Numbered from the stretch's first letter, positions 1 to 8,962 are shown. The stretch: DNA of 64,000 nt from Pantoea trifolii (GCF_024506435.1 NZ_JANIET010000001.1:1922001-1986000); one strand, 5' to 3'. The notes: generated by a model not told the origin, from the letters alone. Program-made: numbers and translations.

Positions 1-149
1 TCCGCCCAGCCTTGCTGGCGTAACATACGCAGGGTGAGGGCGAAAAGATGTGGCGAAGTCAGTCGATAGAGTTGTTCAAACGCGCGGCGATCGCCCTGTG
101 CGATCGCCGGCAATAACGTCACTAATTGTTCTGTTAGCCTATTATCCAT
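1..149 (-). CDS. ECF RNA polymerase sigma factor, N-terminal part (truncated by window edge)
   Basis: Reading leftward from a double ATG at 152/149 gives MDNRLTEQLVTLLPAIAQGD, continuing with RRAFEQLYRLTSPHLFALTL, the typical start of sigma-70 region 2 in ECF sigma factors. About 49 codons are inside the window and the rest lies to the left. A GGGAAG ribosome site touches the first ATG, so the second (149) is the likelier start. It lies 43 bp downstream of a fasciclin gene on the same strand. A secreted fasciclin protein beside an ECF sigma gene recalls the SigK/RskA-MPT70/MPT83 arrangement of mycobacteria. That an anti-sigma gene follows to the left is inferred, not seen. Confidence 0.75.
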   Translation of the reverse strand, partial: MDNRLTEQLVTLLPAIAQGDRRAFEQLYRLTSPHLFALTLRMLRQQGWA

Positions 150-192
150 CATCTTCCCGGTTGGCTAAAATGCCCAACCCGAGTATAGGCAA

Positions 193-756
193 TTACTTAG
201 GCATTAAGACGGTATCAATCACATCAATCACACCATTTTTCTGATTGACGTCATAAGTACTGATATTCGCCACATTGCCTTGACCATCTTTCAGCTGAAT
301 ATTGTGCGGGCCATTATTCATAATCCACAACGGTTGGCCATTGACGGTTTTCAGCTCGGCATGACCGCCACCTTGCTTGATTTTCATCTCCAGCGCTTTC
401 ATGTCGTATTTGCCCGCCACCACATGATAAGTCAGGATGCTGGTCAACTTCGCTTTGTTCTCCGGTTTCACCAGGCTTTCAACGGTGCCCGCTGGCAATT
501 TGGCGAAGGCCGCATTGGTTGGCGCGAAGACGGTAAACGGACCTTTACCTTCGAGGGTTTCCACCAAGCCCGCCGCTTTGACGGCAGCAACCAGCGTGGT
601 GTGATCTTTGGAGTTCAGCGCGTTTTCAACGATGTTTTTTTGTGGATACATCGCTGCTCCGCCTACCATCACGGAGCCATTATCCATCGCGGCGAATGCG
701 CCTGCGGTGAACAGTAAAGTGCTGGATACGACTGCAATGCCCATTAGCTTTTTCAT
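193..756 (-). CDS. Secreted fasciclin (FAS1) domain protein
   Basis: About 187 residues. The N-terminus (MKKLMGIAVVSSTLLFTAGA, then FA-AMDNG) is a classical signal peptide, so the product is periplasmic or exported. The rest is one FAS1 domain: the H1 motif FTVFAPTNAAFAKLP (about residues 75-90), then LTYHVVAGKY, and a C-terminal GVIDVIDTVLMP. FAS1 domains are associated with adhesion or protein interaction; the bacterial role is unclear. Two in-frame ATGs (759, 756) precede MKK; GAGG has better spacing to 756. It is followed on the same strand by an ECF sigma factor gene and is probably co-transcribed with, or a target of, that sigma factor. Confidence 0.88.
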   Translation of the reverse strand: MKKLMGIAVVSSTLLFTAGAFAAMDNGSVMVGGAAMYPQKNIVENALNSKDHTTLVAAVKAAGLVETLEGKGPFTVFAPTNAAFAKLPAGTVESLVKPENKAKLTSILTYHVVAGKYDMKALEMKIKQGGGHAELKTVNGQPLWIMNNGPHNIQLKDGQGNVANISTYDVNQKNGVIDVIDTVLMPK

Positions 757-850
757 CATAAATCCTCGTAGTAGGGAGCGAAGAAGTTGCTCACACTCTG
801 ATATACGAGGACAGGTGATGAATTGGATGCAGTGATTTTGAAATTTATTT

Positions 851-1780
851 TTAAACCTGCCGATCGCTCCATAAATGCAGGCGCGGAATGATCAGATGCA
901 GCGGCTCGGCCAGCGGTTTGTGGCGATAAGCCACGTTATCGGCATCGTAGTTCAGCAGCTCACCCAAAATCGGTACCTGGGTGCGATCGCGGCACAGCAC
1001 CAGCAGCGGAGAAGGGCAGGCAAGTTGCACCTGCTTCTTTTCGCTGGCGCGCCACACGCGGGCAATAGGCTGCACTTTTACCGGACGCTTGATTTTAAGC
1101 TTCGCACCCGCCGGTAACGCGAGGATCGCTTCCAGCTCCAATTGCACTTTTTCCGCCCACTGCTCGCGCGTCCACGGCGCCTGAGCGCGATTGGCCTTCA
1201 GGCTGCGCTCCAGCTGTTCCACCACCTCATCACGGGTAACGTTCTTGATGATATTTTTATTCGCCCAGCCGAAGCGCAAACTATCCGGTGAGTTAAGCAG
1301 CGCCACGCTGCGGTAAGCGTTAAGGGTAATTAACCCGCGCAGATGCTGGTGGACAAACTCAAAACGCGCCTCGCTCGGCAAGCCCGATTCCACGGTTATC
1401 AGCTGTTCCAGCCGCTGCTTCAGGGTATTTATCTCCGCAACCTGCTGCGTAATCTGTTCATGCACATCGCCGTCGGCTTCGATGCAAATCGCGCCCGGCA
1501 AGCGCACGGCGGCTTTGGTGCTGAGTTTTTCCGATTGATGCTGCATAAACAGGCGGCAATAGTGCGCCAGCGCCATATCGCGTGCCGTTTTGCCAAGATG
1601 CTGCGTCACCGCGATGCGTTCAATTTCATCATGTTCGCGGCCTTTCTCGATTTCCGGCAGGCTAAACACGCGCGCAATCAGCAGCGGTTGCTGCTCAATC
1701 TGATGACGCAACGCGGCTAAACCTGCTTCCAGCGCGTTGACGCAGTCGTGCAGGTCGGCAACCAAATCATAACGAGCCAT
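851..1780 (-). CDS. tus: DNA replication terminus site-binding protein Tus
   Basis: 309 residues, the same length as E. coli Tus, and alignable from end to end: MARYDLV at the start, the ARVFSLPE block, TLNAYR, RFGWANKNIIKN, APWTREQW, the DNA-contacting KLKIKRPVKVQPIARVW strand, GELLNYDADNV and the C-terminal LIIPRLHLW. Tus binds Ter sites as a monomer and blocks the replicative helicase from one side. A Ter site lies about 12 bp upstream of the start, the same arrangement as TerB-tus in E. coli, where Tus represses its own gene. This places the window in the terminus region of the chromosome. Confidence 0.97.
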   Translation of the reverse strand: MARYDLVADLHDCVNALEAGLAALRHQIEQQPLLIARVFSLPEIEKGREHDEIERIAVTQHLGKTARDMALAHYCRLFMQHQSEKLSTKAAVRLPGAICIEADGDVHEQITQQVAEINTLKQRLEQLITVESGLPSEARFEFVHQHLRGLITLNAYRSVALLNSPDSLRFGWANKNIIKNVTRDEVVEQLERSLKANRAQAPWTREQWAEKVQLELEAILALPAGAKLKIKRPVKVQPIARVWRASEKKQVQLACPSPLLVLCRDRTQVPILGELLNYDADNVAYRHKPLAEPLHLIIPRLHLWSDRQV

Positions 1781-1787
1781 AAATGGC

Positions 1788-1812
1788 CTCCATAGTTACA
1801 ACATACTTTTCA
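1788..1812 (-). promoter_or_regulatory. Ter replication arrest site overlapping the tus leader
   Basis: On the minus strand the sequence contains AGTATGTTGTAACTA (1807-1793), an exact match to the Ter core AGNATGTTGTAAYTA. The invariant G6 is at 1806. It lies just upstream of tus, in the same orientation relative to the gene as TerB in E. coli. By that analogy the non-permissive face points to higher coordinates, so forks moving from right to left in the window should be arrested here, and bound Tus should repress tus. Confidence 0.93.
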
Positions 1813-1937
1813 GTGTACTGGCTTAGGCGCTAGTCTGCCAGCGCCGCGCAAGGATTTTGTTAAGCAGCCAACGGCGGGATTTTTCCAGCGGGATGAACGT
1901 GTTATAACAATACTTTGCCTGCTAATGGATAATTGTT

Positions 1938-3137
1938 GTGAAGCCTCAGCCAAAGCCACCTGCCGCCGCCATCGTTACGCTTGGATTAGTGCAAATCCTG
2001 TCATGGGGCGGATCCTTCTATCTTATGGCGGTGATGGCCAATCCTATCGTGGCGGAAACCGGTTGGTCGCAACAATGGGTGTATGGCGCGCTATCGCTCG
2101 GCATGCTGATTTCCGGTTTGCTGGCACCGCTGAGCGGGCGACTGATTTCCCGCACTTATGGCCGAGCATTGCTGGCGGCGAGCGGGGCGGTGATGGCGCT
2201 TGGTCTGGTGATTATGGGATTGAGTCATAACCTGCCGCTGTTTCTGTTTGCCTGGCTGATTATCGGCATGGGTATGGCGATGGGCCTGTACGATGCGCTG
2301 TTTGCCACGCTCGGTACGCTGTACGGCGGCCAGGCGCGCGGTGCGATTACCGGCATCACGCTGATCTCCGGCTTCTGTACCACCTTAGTGTGGCCGGGCA
2401 CTGCGCTGTTGATTCACTGGCTGGATTGGCGTGGCGCCTGTTTTGCTATCGCCGGATTGTTATGTGTTTCAGTGTTGCCCGCGTATCTTTACGCGCTTCC
2501 CGCGCCAGAAGGGAAAATCGCCGCCGCGAAAGCAAAGCCCACCGCGCAGGGCGACGAACTGGCGCCAACGCTGTTTTGGCTGCTGTGCAGCATCTTCACT
2601 CTCGCATCGGTGATCATGACGGCCATTTCGGTGCAGCTGATCACCTTGCTGCAGGCCAGCGGGCACACGCTGGCGTCGGCGCTGGCCATCAGCGCGATTC
2701 TCGGCCCGTGTCAGGTCGGATCACGCATCGTGGATATCGCCTTTAAGCGCGGTCATCCAATCTGGACCACCTTTTTCTCGGTGGGATTAGTGGCGCTCGG
2801 CTTGCTGCTGCTGGCGTGTTATCCGCAGTTTGCGGTGCTCAGCATGGTGCTGTACGGTGCCGGAAATGGTTTGCGCGCCATTGTGCGGGGAACTTTACCG
2901 CTGGTGATGGTCAAACCAGAGGCTTACGCGATTGTGGTCGGGCGCATGGCGCGTCCCGCCTTGATCGGTCAGGCATTGACGCCGCTGGTTGGCGGCTATG
3001 TGTTTCAGCACCTCGGAGCCAGCGCCACGCTGTGGTTGTTATGCGTTCTGGCGTTGATTAACGTGCTGTTGGTGGTGCTTTTGCAGCAGAAGTTGCCGCA
3101 GGCCAGCCCACAGTCGGATAGGGGAGTGATAAACTAA
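1938..3137 (+). CDS. MFS transporter, substrate unknown
   Basis: 399 residues with about 12 hydrophobic segments and MFS features: a motif-A-like loop after TM2 (SGRLISRTYGR) and a central hydrophilic loop (about 195-210) between the two six-helix halves. It sits in the inner membrane. The likely start is a GTG (MKPQPKPPAA) because no in-frame ATG precedes TM1; the ribosome site is weak. It stands alone between divergent tus and a downstream Rrf2-type regulator on the same strand (158 bp gap). The substrate cannot be deduced. The overall form resembles small-molecule exporters of the YbfB/ArsJ-like MFS groups, but this is not certain. Confidence 0.8.
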   Translation: MKPQPKPPAAAIVTLGLVQILSWGGSFYLMAVMANPIVAETGWSQQWVYGALSLGMLISGLLAPLSGRLISRTYGRALLAASGAVMALGLVIMGLSHNLPLFLFAWLIIGMGMAMGLYDALFATLGTLYGGQARGAITGITLISGFCTTLVWPGTALLIHWLDWRGACFAIAGLLCVSVLPAYLYALPAPEGKIAAAKAKPTAQGDELAPTLFWLLCSIFTLASVIMTAISVQLITLLQASGHTLASALAISAILGPCQVGSRIVDIAFKRGHPIWTTFFSVGLVALGLLLLACYPQFAVLSMVLYGAGNGLRAIVRGTLPLVMVKPEAYAIVVGRMARPALIGQALTPLVGGYVFQHLGASATLWLLCVLALINVLLVVLLQQKLPQASPQSDRGVIN

Positions 3138-3295
3138 GCAGCCTGTGCGCTTCTGCCCGATTAAATGGGGAATACGTGCCTGGATCACGGACGTTGACTT
3201 CTAAAAAGCAACAGTGTTTGTTATATTTATTGCTCATTGATTACTCACTGTCGCGGCATAAAAACAACAAGATAACCGCAACTCAGGATACAGAA

Positions 3296-3781
3296 ATGCT
3301 TGATTACCGCTTCCCGACAGCTTTGCAGATGGTTTTGAGCGTAGCGATGGCGGAGCAACTGGGTAAACGCTCGACCAGTGCCATTTTGGCGTATGGTCTT
3401 GAAGCGAACCCCAGTTTCATTCGGAAACTTATGGTTCCGCTCACGCGTGACGGCATCATCGTCTCAACGCTTGGCCGCACCGGCTCGATTCATTTGGGTC
3501 GCCCGGCCGCTGAGATCACGCTGCGCGACATTTATACGTCTGTGATTGAAGATAAAAAACTCTGGGCATCGCGCCCTGATGTGGCACCGCGCTGTTTGGT
3601 CAGCGCCAACCTGTGTTGGTATTTCAAATCGATTGCGGAAGAGGCTGAAGAAGCGTCGCTGAAAGTGCTGGAAACCCGCACCGTCGCGGACGCGCTGGCT
3701 GAGCTGAAGCATAACGACACCAGCAACTGCGAAGAGCTGCCCGACCTCGAACTCGCCGACCTGTGTAAGAAAGGCCGCTAA
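3296..3781 (+). CDS. Rrf2-family transcriptional regulator
   Basis: 161 residues from ATG 3296 (MLDYRFPTALQMVLSVAMAE), chosen because AGGATA precedes it at good spacing; the open frame upstream to 3176 has no such signal. The N-terminal winged helix fits Rrf2 proteins: an A-EQLGKRSTSAILAYGLEANPSFIRKLMVPL segment and the GRTGSIHLGRPAAEITLRDIY wing and helix. Only two cysteines occur in the region where IscR/NsrR carry their cluster ligands (RCLVSANLCW), and the three-Cys pattern is absent. It is therefore more like YwnA-type Rrf2 proteins, perhaps sensing oxidants or electrophiles through thiols. Target genes are unknown; the MFS gene upstream is a candidate. Confidence 0.85.
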   Translation: MLDYRFPTALQMVLSVAMAEQLGKRSTSAILAYGLEANPSFIRKLMVPLTRDGIIVSTLGRTGSIHLGRPAAEITLRDIYTSVIEDKKLWASRPDVAPRCLVSANLCWYFKSIAEEAEEASLKVLETRTVADALAELKHNDTSNCEELPDLELADLCKKGR

Positions 3782-3792
3782 AACCACACCCC

Positions 3793-3816
3793 GTAAGGTC
3801 GCCATTCATGGCGACC
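3793..3816 (+). repeat. REP-like palindrome, copy 1 (forward)
   Basis: GTAA then GGTCGCCAT-TC-ATGGCGACC, a perfect 9-bp inverted repeat with a 2-base centre, followed by a T-run (TTTTTT). It lies 12 bp after the Rrf2 stop and probably doubles as its terminator. It is one of about 11 related copies in the window. Confidence 0.85.
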
Positions 3817-3878
3817 TTTTTTATTGCCTCGAAATCCAGCCAGTATATTCCGGCCATATTGGCGTAATGAGCTAAATC

Positions 3879-3902
3879 GGTCGCCATGAATGGCGACCCT
3901 AC
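3879..3902 (-). repeat. REP-like palindrome, copy 2 (reverse)
   Basis: GGTCGCCAT-GA-ATGGCGACC followed by CTAC, the reverse orientation of copy 1, about 60 bp away from it. The pair lies head to head between the convergent rrf2-type gene and oqxB. Confidence 0.85.
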
Positions 3903-3986
3903 GATTGTATGACGAGGATTCCGTAGGCTGCGCACCCATAAAAAATCCGGGCACTTGGCCTGGATTGTTCATTTCACCTAAAACCC

Positions 3987-6900
3987 TTACACCGTTTGCA
4001 CTTCACCCTGCGGCTGCTTGCGCGTCACCAGCTTACGCAGCGTCACATAAAACACCGGCGTCAGGAACAAACCAAACAGTGTCACGCCCAGCATGCCGGA
4101 GAACACGGTAATTCCGGTAACGCCGCGCACTTCCGCGCCTGCACCTTCGCCAAGAATCAGCGGAATGGTACCGGCGATAAAGGCAATCGAGGTCATAACG
4201 ATCGGACGCAAACGCAGACGACAGGCTTCCAGCGCCGCATCGACAATGCTCTTGCCCTGCATCTCCAGCTCGCGCGCAAACTCAACGATAAGAATCGCGT
4301 TCTTACACGCCAGCCCCATCAGCACCACCAGCCCAACCTGCACAAACACGTTGTTATCGCCACCGGTCAGCCACACGCCGACCAGCGCAGAGAGCATGGT
4401 CACCGGCACAATCAGGATTACCGCCAGCGGTAGCGTCCAGCTTTCATACAGCGCCGCCAGCACCAGGAACGCCAGTAAAACGGCGACCGGGAAGACGATC
4501 AGCGCGGTATTACCCTGCGTTGATTGCTGATAACTCAGGTCAGTCCATTCAATGTTCATGCCGTTCGGCAGCACCTGCGTCGACATCTCTTCCAGTTTCT
4601 GCATTGCCTGCGCCGAAGAGAGCACGCGCGGATCGGCATCACCAATCAGGTCCGCTGCCGGATAACCGTTGTAGCGAATCACCGGATCCGGGCCGTAAGT
4701 CGTAGTGATATTGACCATGCTGCCAATCGGCACCATTTCACCGCGATCGTTACGGGTACGCAGATTACCGATATCCTGCACGCTATCGCGGAAATCGCCG
4801 TCCGCCTGCGCCATCACGCGCCAGGTACGGCCAAACTTATTGAAATCGTTAACATACGACGATCCCAGATAGGTTTGCAGCGTACTGAACAGTTCGGTCA
4901 GCGACACGCCTTGCGCTTTGGCTTTATCACGATCCACCTGCACATCCAGCTGCGGCACGTTGGCCTGGTAGGATGAAATCGGGAACATCATACCCGGCGT
5001 CTGTAACACCGCACCCGTCATGGTATTGATGGCGGTTTGCAGCGCACCGTAACCGAGGCCCGCGCGATCCTGCACATACAGTGAATAACCCGAACCTTGT
5101 CCCAGACCCAAAATCGGCGGCGGCATAATCGAGAAGCCAAAGCCTTGCTGGATTTTGGCGATTTTGGCGTTGATCTCGGCATTGATCTCCGCCGCACTGC
5201 GCTTACGCTCGTTGAACGGTTTCAGGCCAAAGAACACCGTGCCGGTATTCGGCGTGTTGGTGAACTGCAACGCATTCAGACCGGGGAAGGCGACGGAATA
5301 GGCCACGCCTTCGGTGTTCATGCCGATTTCGCTCATCTTGCGAATCACTTCATCGGTACGCGCCAGCGACGAACCTTCCGGCATCTTCACGCCGCCAATC
5401 AGGTAGAGCTTATCCTGCGTTGGAATAAAGCCGCCCGGCACGGTATGGAACATAAAGCCCGCACCAGCCAGCAGCAGCACGTACACGCCGAACACTGCGC
5501 CACGACGACGCAAGGTTTTACCTACCAGCGATTCATAGCCATCCGAACTGCGCTGGAAGAAGCGGTTAAAAGGACGGAACAGCCAGCCGAGCAGGCGATC
5601 GATGATGCGCGTCGGCATATCCTTCGCGGCATCATGTGGCTTCAGCAGCAGCGCTGCCAGCGCCGGGGACAGCGTCAGCGAGTTGATGGCGGAGATCACC
5701 GTTGAAATGGCAATCGTCACCGCAAACTGCTTATAGAACTGACCGGTCACGCCCGACAGAAACGCCATCGGCACGAACACCGCACACAGCACCAGCGCGA
5801 TGGCGATAATCGGCCCGGACACTTCACGCATCGCCTGATGCGCCGCCGCCGTTGGCGACAAGCCTTGCTCGATATTACGTTCGACGTTCTCCACCACCAC
5901 GATGGCGTCATCCACCACGATACCGATCGCCAACACCAGCCCGAACAAACTCAGGGTATTGAGCGAGAAGCCGAGCAGATAGAGGATGCTGAAGGTACCG
6001 ACCACCGAAACCGGCACCGCCAGCAGCGGGATGATCGACGCGCGCCAGGTTTGCAGGAACAGAATCACCACCAGCACCACCAGCACAATCGCTTCGAACA
6101 GCGTTTGCACCACGGCACGGATCGAATCACGCACGAATACCGTTGGGTCGTAAGGGGCGGCCCACTGCACATCGTCCGGGAAGCGGGTTGCCAGTTCGGC
6201 CATTTTGTCGCGCACCGCATTCGACAGATCGATGGCGTTGGCGCCCGGCGCCTGGAAGATACCGATGCCGACCGCATCTTTGTTGTTCAGCTGCGAACGC
6301 AACGCGTAGCTGCCGGAACCCATCTCGATGCGCGCCACGTCACGCAGGCGCACCAGCGTGCCGTCGTCGGCGGTTTTCAGGATGATATTGCCGAACTGCT
6401 CTTCGCTCTCCAGACGACCTTGAGTGTTGATCGACAGCAGGAAATCGCTCTGTTTCTTCAGCGGCTCTGCGCCAAGCTGACCGGCAGAAACCTGCACGTT
6501 CTGCTCCTGCATCGCGCTGACCACATCGGAGGCGGTCAAGCCACGCGCCGCCACCTTATTGGGATCGAGCCAAACACGCATCGCGTATTCGCCGGCCCCG
6601 AAGATCTGAATCTGACCCACGCCCGGCAGGCGCGCCAGTTCATCTTTTACCTTCAAGGTGGCGTAGTTACGCAGATAGAGCGAATCATACTTGCCGTGCG
6701 GCGAGAACATGTGCACCACCAGCGTCAGCGTCGGTGACATCTTCTGCGTGGTGAGGCCGAGTTGTCGCACCTCTTCCGGCAGACGCGCTTCGGCCTGCGC
6801 CACGCGGTTCTGCACCTGAACCTGTGCCTGATCCGGATCGGTGCCGGGACGGAAGGTCACGGTGGTGACCAGCACGCCATCAGAACCGGCCACGGATTTC

Positions 6901-7139
6901 ATGTACATCATGTTTTCTACCCCGTTGATGGCTTCTTCCAGCGGCGTCGCCACGGAATCTGCAATCACTTTGGGGTTGGCGCCGGGATATTCTGCGCGCA
7001 CCTGCACGCTCGGTGGCACCACGTTGGGATATTCACTGATCGGCAGCAGCGGAATGGCGATCAATCCGGTGGTAAAGATCAAAATCGACAGCACCGCGGC
7101 GAAAATCGGTCGGTCGATAAAAAAGCGGGAGAAATCCAT
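3987..7139 (-). CDS. oqxB: RND multidrug efflux pump, inner-membrane subunit OqxB
   Basis: 1050 residues, the usual length for this pump, and very close to Klebsiella OqxB throughout (MDFSRFFIDRPIFAAVLSIL start, ATPLEEAINGVENMMYMKS, the GIVVDDAIVVVENVERNIE proton-relay helix with paired Asp in TM4, GLACKNAILIVEFARELE in TM10, and the C-terminal FLTPVFYVTLRKLVTR). It has 12 membrane helices and two large periplasmic loops, and works as a trimer. It exports quinoxalines, fluoroquinolones, phenicols and similar compounds with OqxA and an outer-membrane channel of the TolC type, which is not in the window. The gene lies 18 bp after oqxA and is co-transcribed with it. Confidence 0.95.
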   Translation of the reverse strand: MDFSRFFIDRPIFAAVLSILIFTTGLIAIPLLPISEYPNVVPPSVQVRAEYPGANPKVIADSVATPLEEAINGVENMMYMKSVAGSDGVLVTTVTFRPGTDPDQAQVQVQNRVAQAEARLPEEVRQLGLTTQKMSPTLTLVVHMFSPHGKYDSLYLRNYATLKVKDELARLPGVGQIQIFGAGEYAMRVWLDPNKVAARGLTASDVVSAMQEQNVQVSAGQLGAEPLKKQSDFLLSINTQGRLESEEQFGNIILKTADDGTLVRLRDVARIEMGSGSYALRSQLNNKDAVGIGIFQAPGANAIDLSNAVRDKMAELATRFPDDVQWAAPYDPTVFVRDSIRAVVQTLFEAIVLVVLVVILFLQTWRASIIPLLAVPVSVVGTFSILYLLGFSLNTLSLFGLVLAIGIVVDDAIVVVENVERNIEQGLSPTAAAHQAMREVSGPIIAIALVLCAVFVPMAFLSGVTGQFYKQFAVTIAISTVISAINSLTLSPALAALLLKPHDAAKDMPTRIIDRLLGWLFRPFNRFFQRSSDGYESLVGKTLRRRGAVFGVYVLLLAGAGFMFHTVPGGFIPTQDKLYLIGGVKMPEGSSLARTDEVIRKMSEIGMNTEGVAYSVAFPGLNALQFTNTPNTGTVFFGLKPFNERKRSAAEINAEINAKIAKIQQGFGFSIMPPPILGLGQGSGYSLYVQDRAGLGYGALQTAINTMTGAVLQTPGMMFPISSYQANVPQLDVQVDRDKAKAQGVSLTELFSTLQTYLGSSYVNDFNKFGRTWRVMAQADGDFRDSVQDIGNLRTRNDRGEMVPIGSMVNITTTYGPDPVIRYNGYPAADLIGDADPRVLSSAQAMQKLEEMSTQVLPNGMNIEWTDLSYQQSTQGNTALIVFPVAVLLAFLVLAALYESWTLPLAVILIVPVTMLSALVGVWLTGGDNNVFVQVGLVVLMGLACKNAILIVEFARELEMQGKSIVDAALEACRLRLRPIVMTSIAFIAGTIPLILGEGAGAEVRGVTGITVFSGMLGVTLFGLFLTPVFYVTLRKLVTRKQPQGEVQTV

Positions 7140-7157
7140 AAAAGGCAGTCTCGAAGG

Positions 7158-8312
7158 TTATTGAGCGGAGCGCATCGCCACCGGTTGGGCGGTCACCGGC
7201 ATGCCAGGCATAAAGACTTTCTGCAAGCCGTTAACGATCACCTTGTCGCCGGGCTTCAGGCCTTGCTGCACAATGCGCAAGCCATCGGCTAAATCACCGG
7301 CCTGAATATCGCGGCGCTGGGCTTTACCCTGGGCATCGACCACGTAAACATATTTACGATCCTGATCGGTGAGCACGGCTTTATCGTCGATGAGCAGCGC
7401 GGTGAAGTCGGCGCTGCCCGGCAGGCGCACGCGCGCAAACAGGCCCGGCGTGAACTGACGCTGCTGATTATCCAGCGAGGCGCGCATGCGAATGGTGCCG
7501 GTGCTGGCGGTCAGCTGGTTATCGAGGAAATCCACGGTGCCGCGATGCGGGAAACCTTCTTCGCCGGTCAGCGCCACTTCTACCGGCAGCGATCCGCGAT
7601 TTTCGCCTTTACGCGCCATCGCCTGATAGTGCAGATAGGTGGCTTCATCGACGTCGAAGTAGACGTACATGCGATCCTGCGACACCAATGTGGTCAGCAC
7701 GCTGGCGCTGTCACCGGCGGTCACCAGGTTGCCGGTGGTGATCATCGCGCGGCTGGCGCGACCTTCAATCGGCGCGGTAACGCGGGTGAAATCGAGGTTC
7801 AGCTGCGCCATATCCACCGCCGCTTGCGCAGAAAGCACATTGGCCTGCGCCTGATTGGCCGCCGAACGACGCTGTTCCCACTCTTCACGTGACACCACAT
7901 TGGTGCCGATCAGTTTATCGGTACGTGCCGATTCACTGCGGGCCAGCGTGGCCTGGCTGCGTGCGTTGGCGAGTTCGGCTTGCGCCTGCTCGAGCGTGGC
8001 GCGATAGGTACGATCGTCAATGGTGAACAGCACCTGACCTTTTTTCACCTCGTCGCCTTCGCGATAATTGACCTGATCGATGTAGCCGGAAACGCGCGGC
8101 CGCAGCTGCACGCTCTGCACCGCTTCGAAACGGCCATTGAAGCTATCCCATTGGCTGACTTTCTGCTCTACCACCTGCGCGACACTTACTTCGGGCGGCG
8201 GCGGTGGGGCGTTTTGCGCCACCCCGCGATCGCAACCGGCCAGCAGGCTTCCCATCAATATCACTCCTGACAGGCTTACCGCCCATTGAACCCTATATGT
8301 TTGCAGATGCAT
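7158..8312 (-). CDS. oqxA: RND periplasmic adaptor lipoprotein OqxA
   Basis: 384 residues. The N-terminus has a signal sequence and lipobox (MGSLLAGC), then a Pro-rich stretch. The first lipoyl half-motif RPRVSGYIDQVNYREGDEVKKGQVLFTI, a coiled-coil hairpin (about 100-170, Ala/Gln/Arg-rich) and the second half TRVTAPIEGRASRAM follow, then beta-barrel and membrane-proximal domains. This is the membrane-fusion partner of OqxB and bridges it to the outer-membrane channel. Start chosen at MHLQTYR, with GGAA about 9 nt upstream. It is transcribed divergently from an AraC-type activator gene. Confidence 0.94.
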   Translation of the reverse strand: MHLQTYRVQWAVSLSGVILMGSLLAGCDRGVAQNAPPPPPEVSVAQVVEQKVSQWDSFNGRFEAVQSVQLRPRVSGYIDQVNYREGDEVKKGQVLFTIDDRTYRATLEQAQAELANARSQATLARSESARTDKLIGTNVVSREEWEQRRSAANQAQANVLSAQAAVDMAQLNLDFTRVTAPIEGRASRAMITTGNLVTAGDSASVLTTLVSQDRMYVYFDVDEATYLHYQAMARKGENRGSLPVEVALTGEEGFPHRGTVDFLDNQLTASTGTIRMRASLDNQQRQFTPGLFARVRLPGSADFTALLIDDKAVLTDQDRKYVYVVDAQGKAQRRDIQAGDLADGLRIVQQGLKPGDKVIVNGLQKVFMPGMPVTAQPVAMRSAQ

Positions 8313-8605
8313 TGTTGTTATTCCGCATTGGTGAAAATGAAAGGAGACGTACGAAAAATCTGCAACTTTTATGATTGCATTAAAACGCCACGAGTGTAGG
8401 CTTGCTCAAACTGCATCTGCAAGAATATCTGATACACTTTATGTGCGGTTTTGATCATTACGTTGCAGAAGGATCAAAGCCCCTACGCGCAGTGCGGCAT
8501 TTAATGCAATAATAAAACTTGCATTAACTGGCATAGTCGTTCAACCTTAAAGTGTAATTGCAACTGATACTGATACTGTTCGCAACGGCGACCGGAGAAA
8601 ACGAG
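8313..8605. promoter_or_regulatory. Divergent control region between oqxAB and the AraC-type activator
   Basis: A 293-bp AT-rich spacer between two divergent transcription units. At about 8528-8547 the sequence CTGGCATAGTCGTTCAACC fits the marbox pattern loosely (GCAC-like block, 8 bases, AAA-like block). A match this loose may be chance. It contains many ATTAA/TTAAT stretches but no promoter I would assign firmly. Confidence 0.45.
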
Positions 8606-8953
8606 ATGATGACCACCGCATTTATTCACGATTTGATCGACTGGATTGACAACAATATTGAAACGCGTCTGGATCTGGATACCGTAGCGGGGCGCGCCGG
8701 TTATTCGAAATGGCACCTGCAACGTATGTTCAAAGAGCACACGGGTTTGCCTCTGGGCGAATACATTCGTGAGAAGAAGCTGAAGAAGTCAGCGGATCGC
8801 TTGACGACCAGCAATGAACCGATTCTTAACGTGGCGATTTCACTCGGTTTCGACTCGCAGCAGTCGTTTAACCGCAGCTTCAAACGCCAGTATGGCGTCG
8901 CGCCGGGAGCATGGCGTCGTCACGCCGCGCCATCCGCCAGCGCAATGCAGTAA
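8606..8953 (+). CDS. MarA/SoxS/Rob-type AraC-family activator
   Basis: 115 residues from ATG 8606 (GGAG 8 nt upstream). It is a stand-alone pair of helix-turn-helix motifs: AGYSKWHLQRMFKEHTG with LGEYIREKKLKKSA for the first and ILNVAISLGFDSQQSFNRSFKRQYG for the second, the MarA/SoxS/RamA/Rob signature. It resembles the N-terminal DNA-binding half of Rob and full-length SoxS, with no ligand domain, so its level probably sets its activity. The divergent position beside oqxAB suggests it activates the pump, the role RamA or RarA plays in Klebsiella. Which of those regulators it is orthologous to cannot be settled here. Confidence 0.88.
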   Translation: MMTTAFIHDLIDWIDNNIETRLDLDTVAGRAGYSKWHLQRMFKEHTGLPLGEYIREKKLKKSADRLTTSNEPILNVAISLGFDSQQSFNRSFKRQYGVAPGAWRRHAAPSASAMQ

Positions 8954-8962
8954 ACCCCGCCA

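Noticed and set aside
1900..1920. Second Ter-like sequence (AGTATTGTTATAAC on the minus strand)
   Set aside because: It has an inserted base and mismatches within the core, including the strictly required GTTGTAA block, so it is not a Ter site.
3176..3295. N-terminal extension of the Rrf2 regulator (40 extra codons)
   Set aside because: The extension has no similarity to the family and no ribosome site; AGGATA precedes the ATG at 3296.
5838..6737. 299-codon frame antisense to oqxB, rich in His, Gln and Arg
   Set aside because: This composition is the usual shadow of a high-GC gene read on the other strand. No domain or ribosome site.
8479..8500. CCCTACGCGCAGTGCG near 8479 as a further REP-like copy
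   Set aside because: Only the CCCTACG end matches; the palindromic arms are missing, and it lies in a promoter region unlike all other copies.
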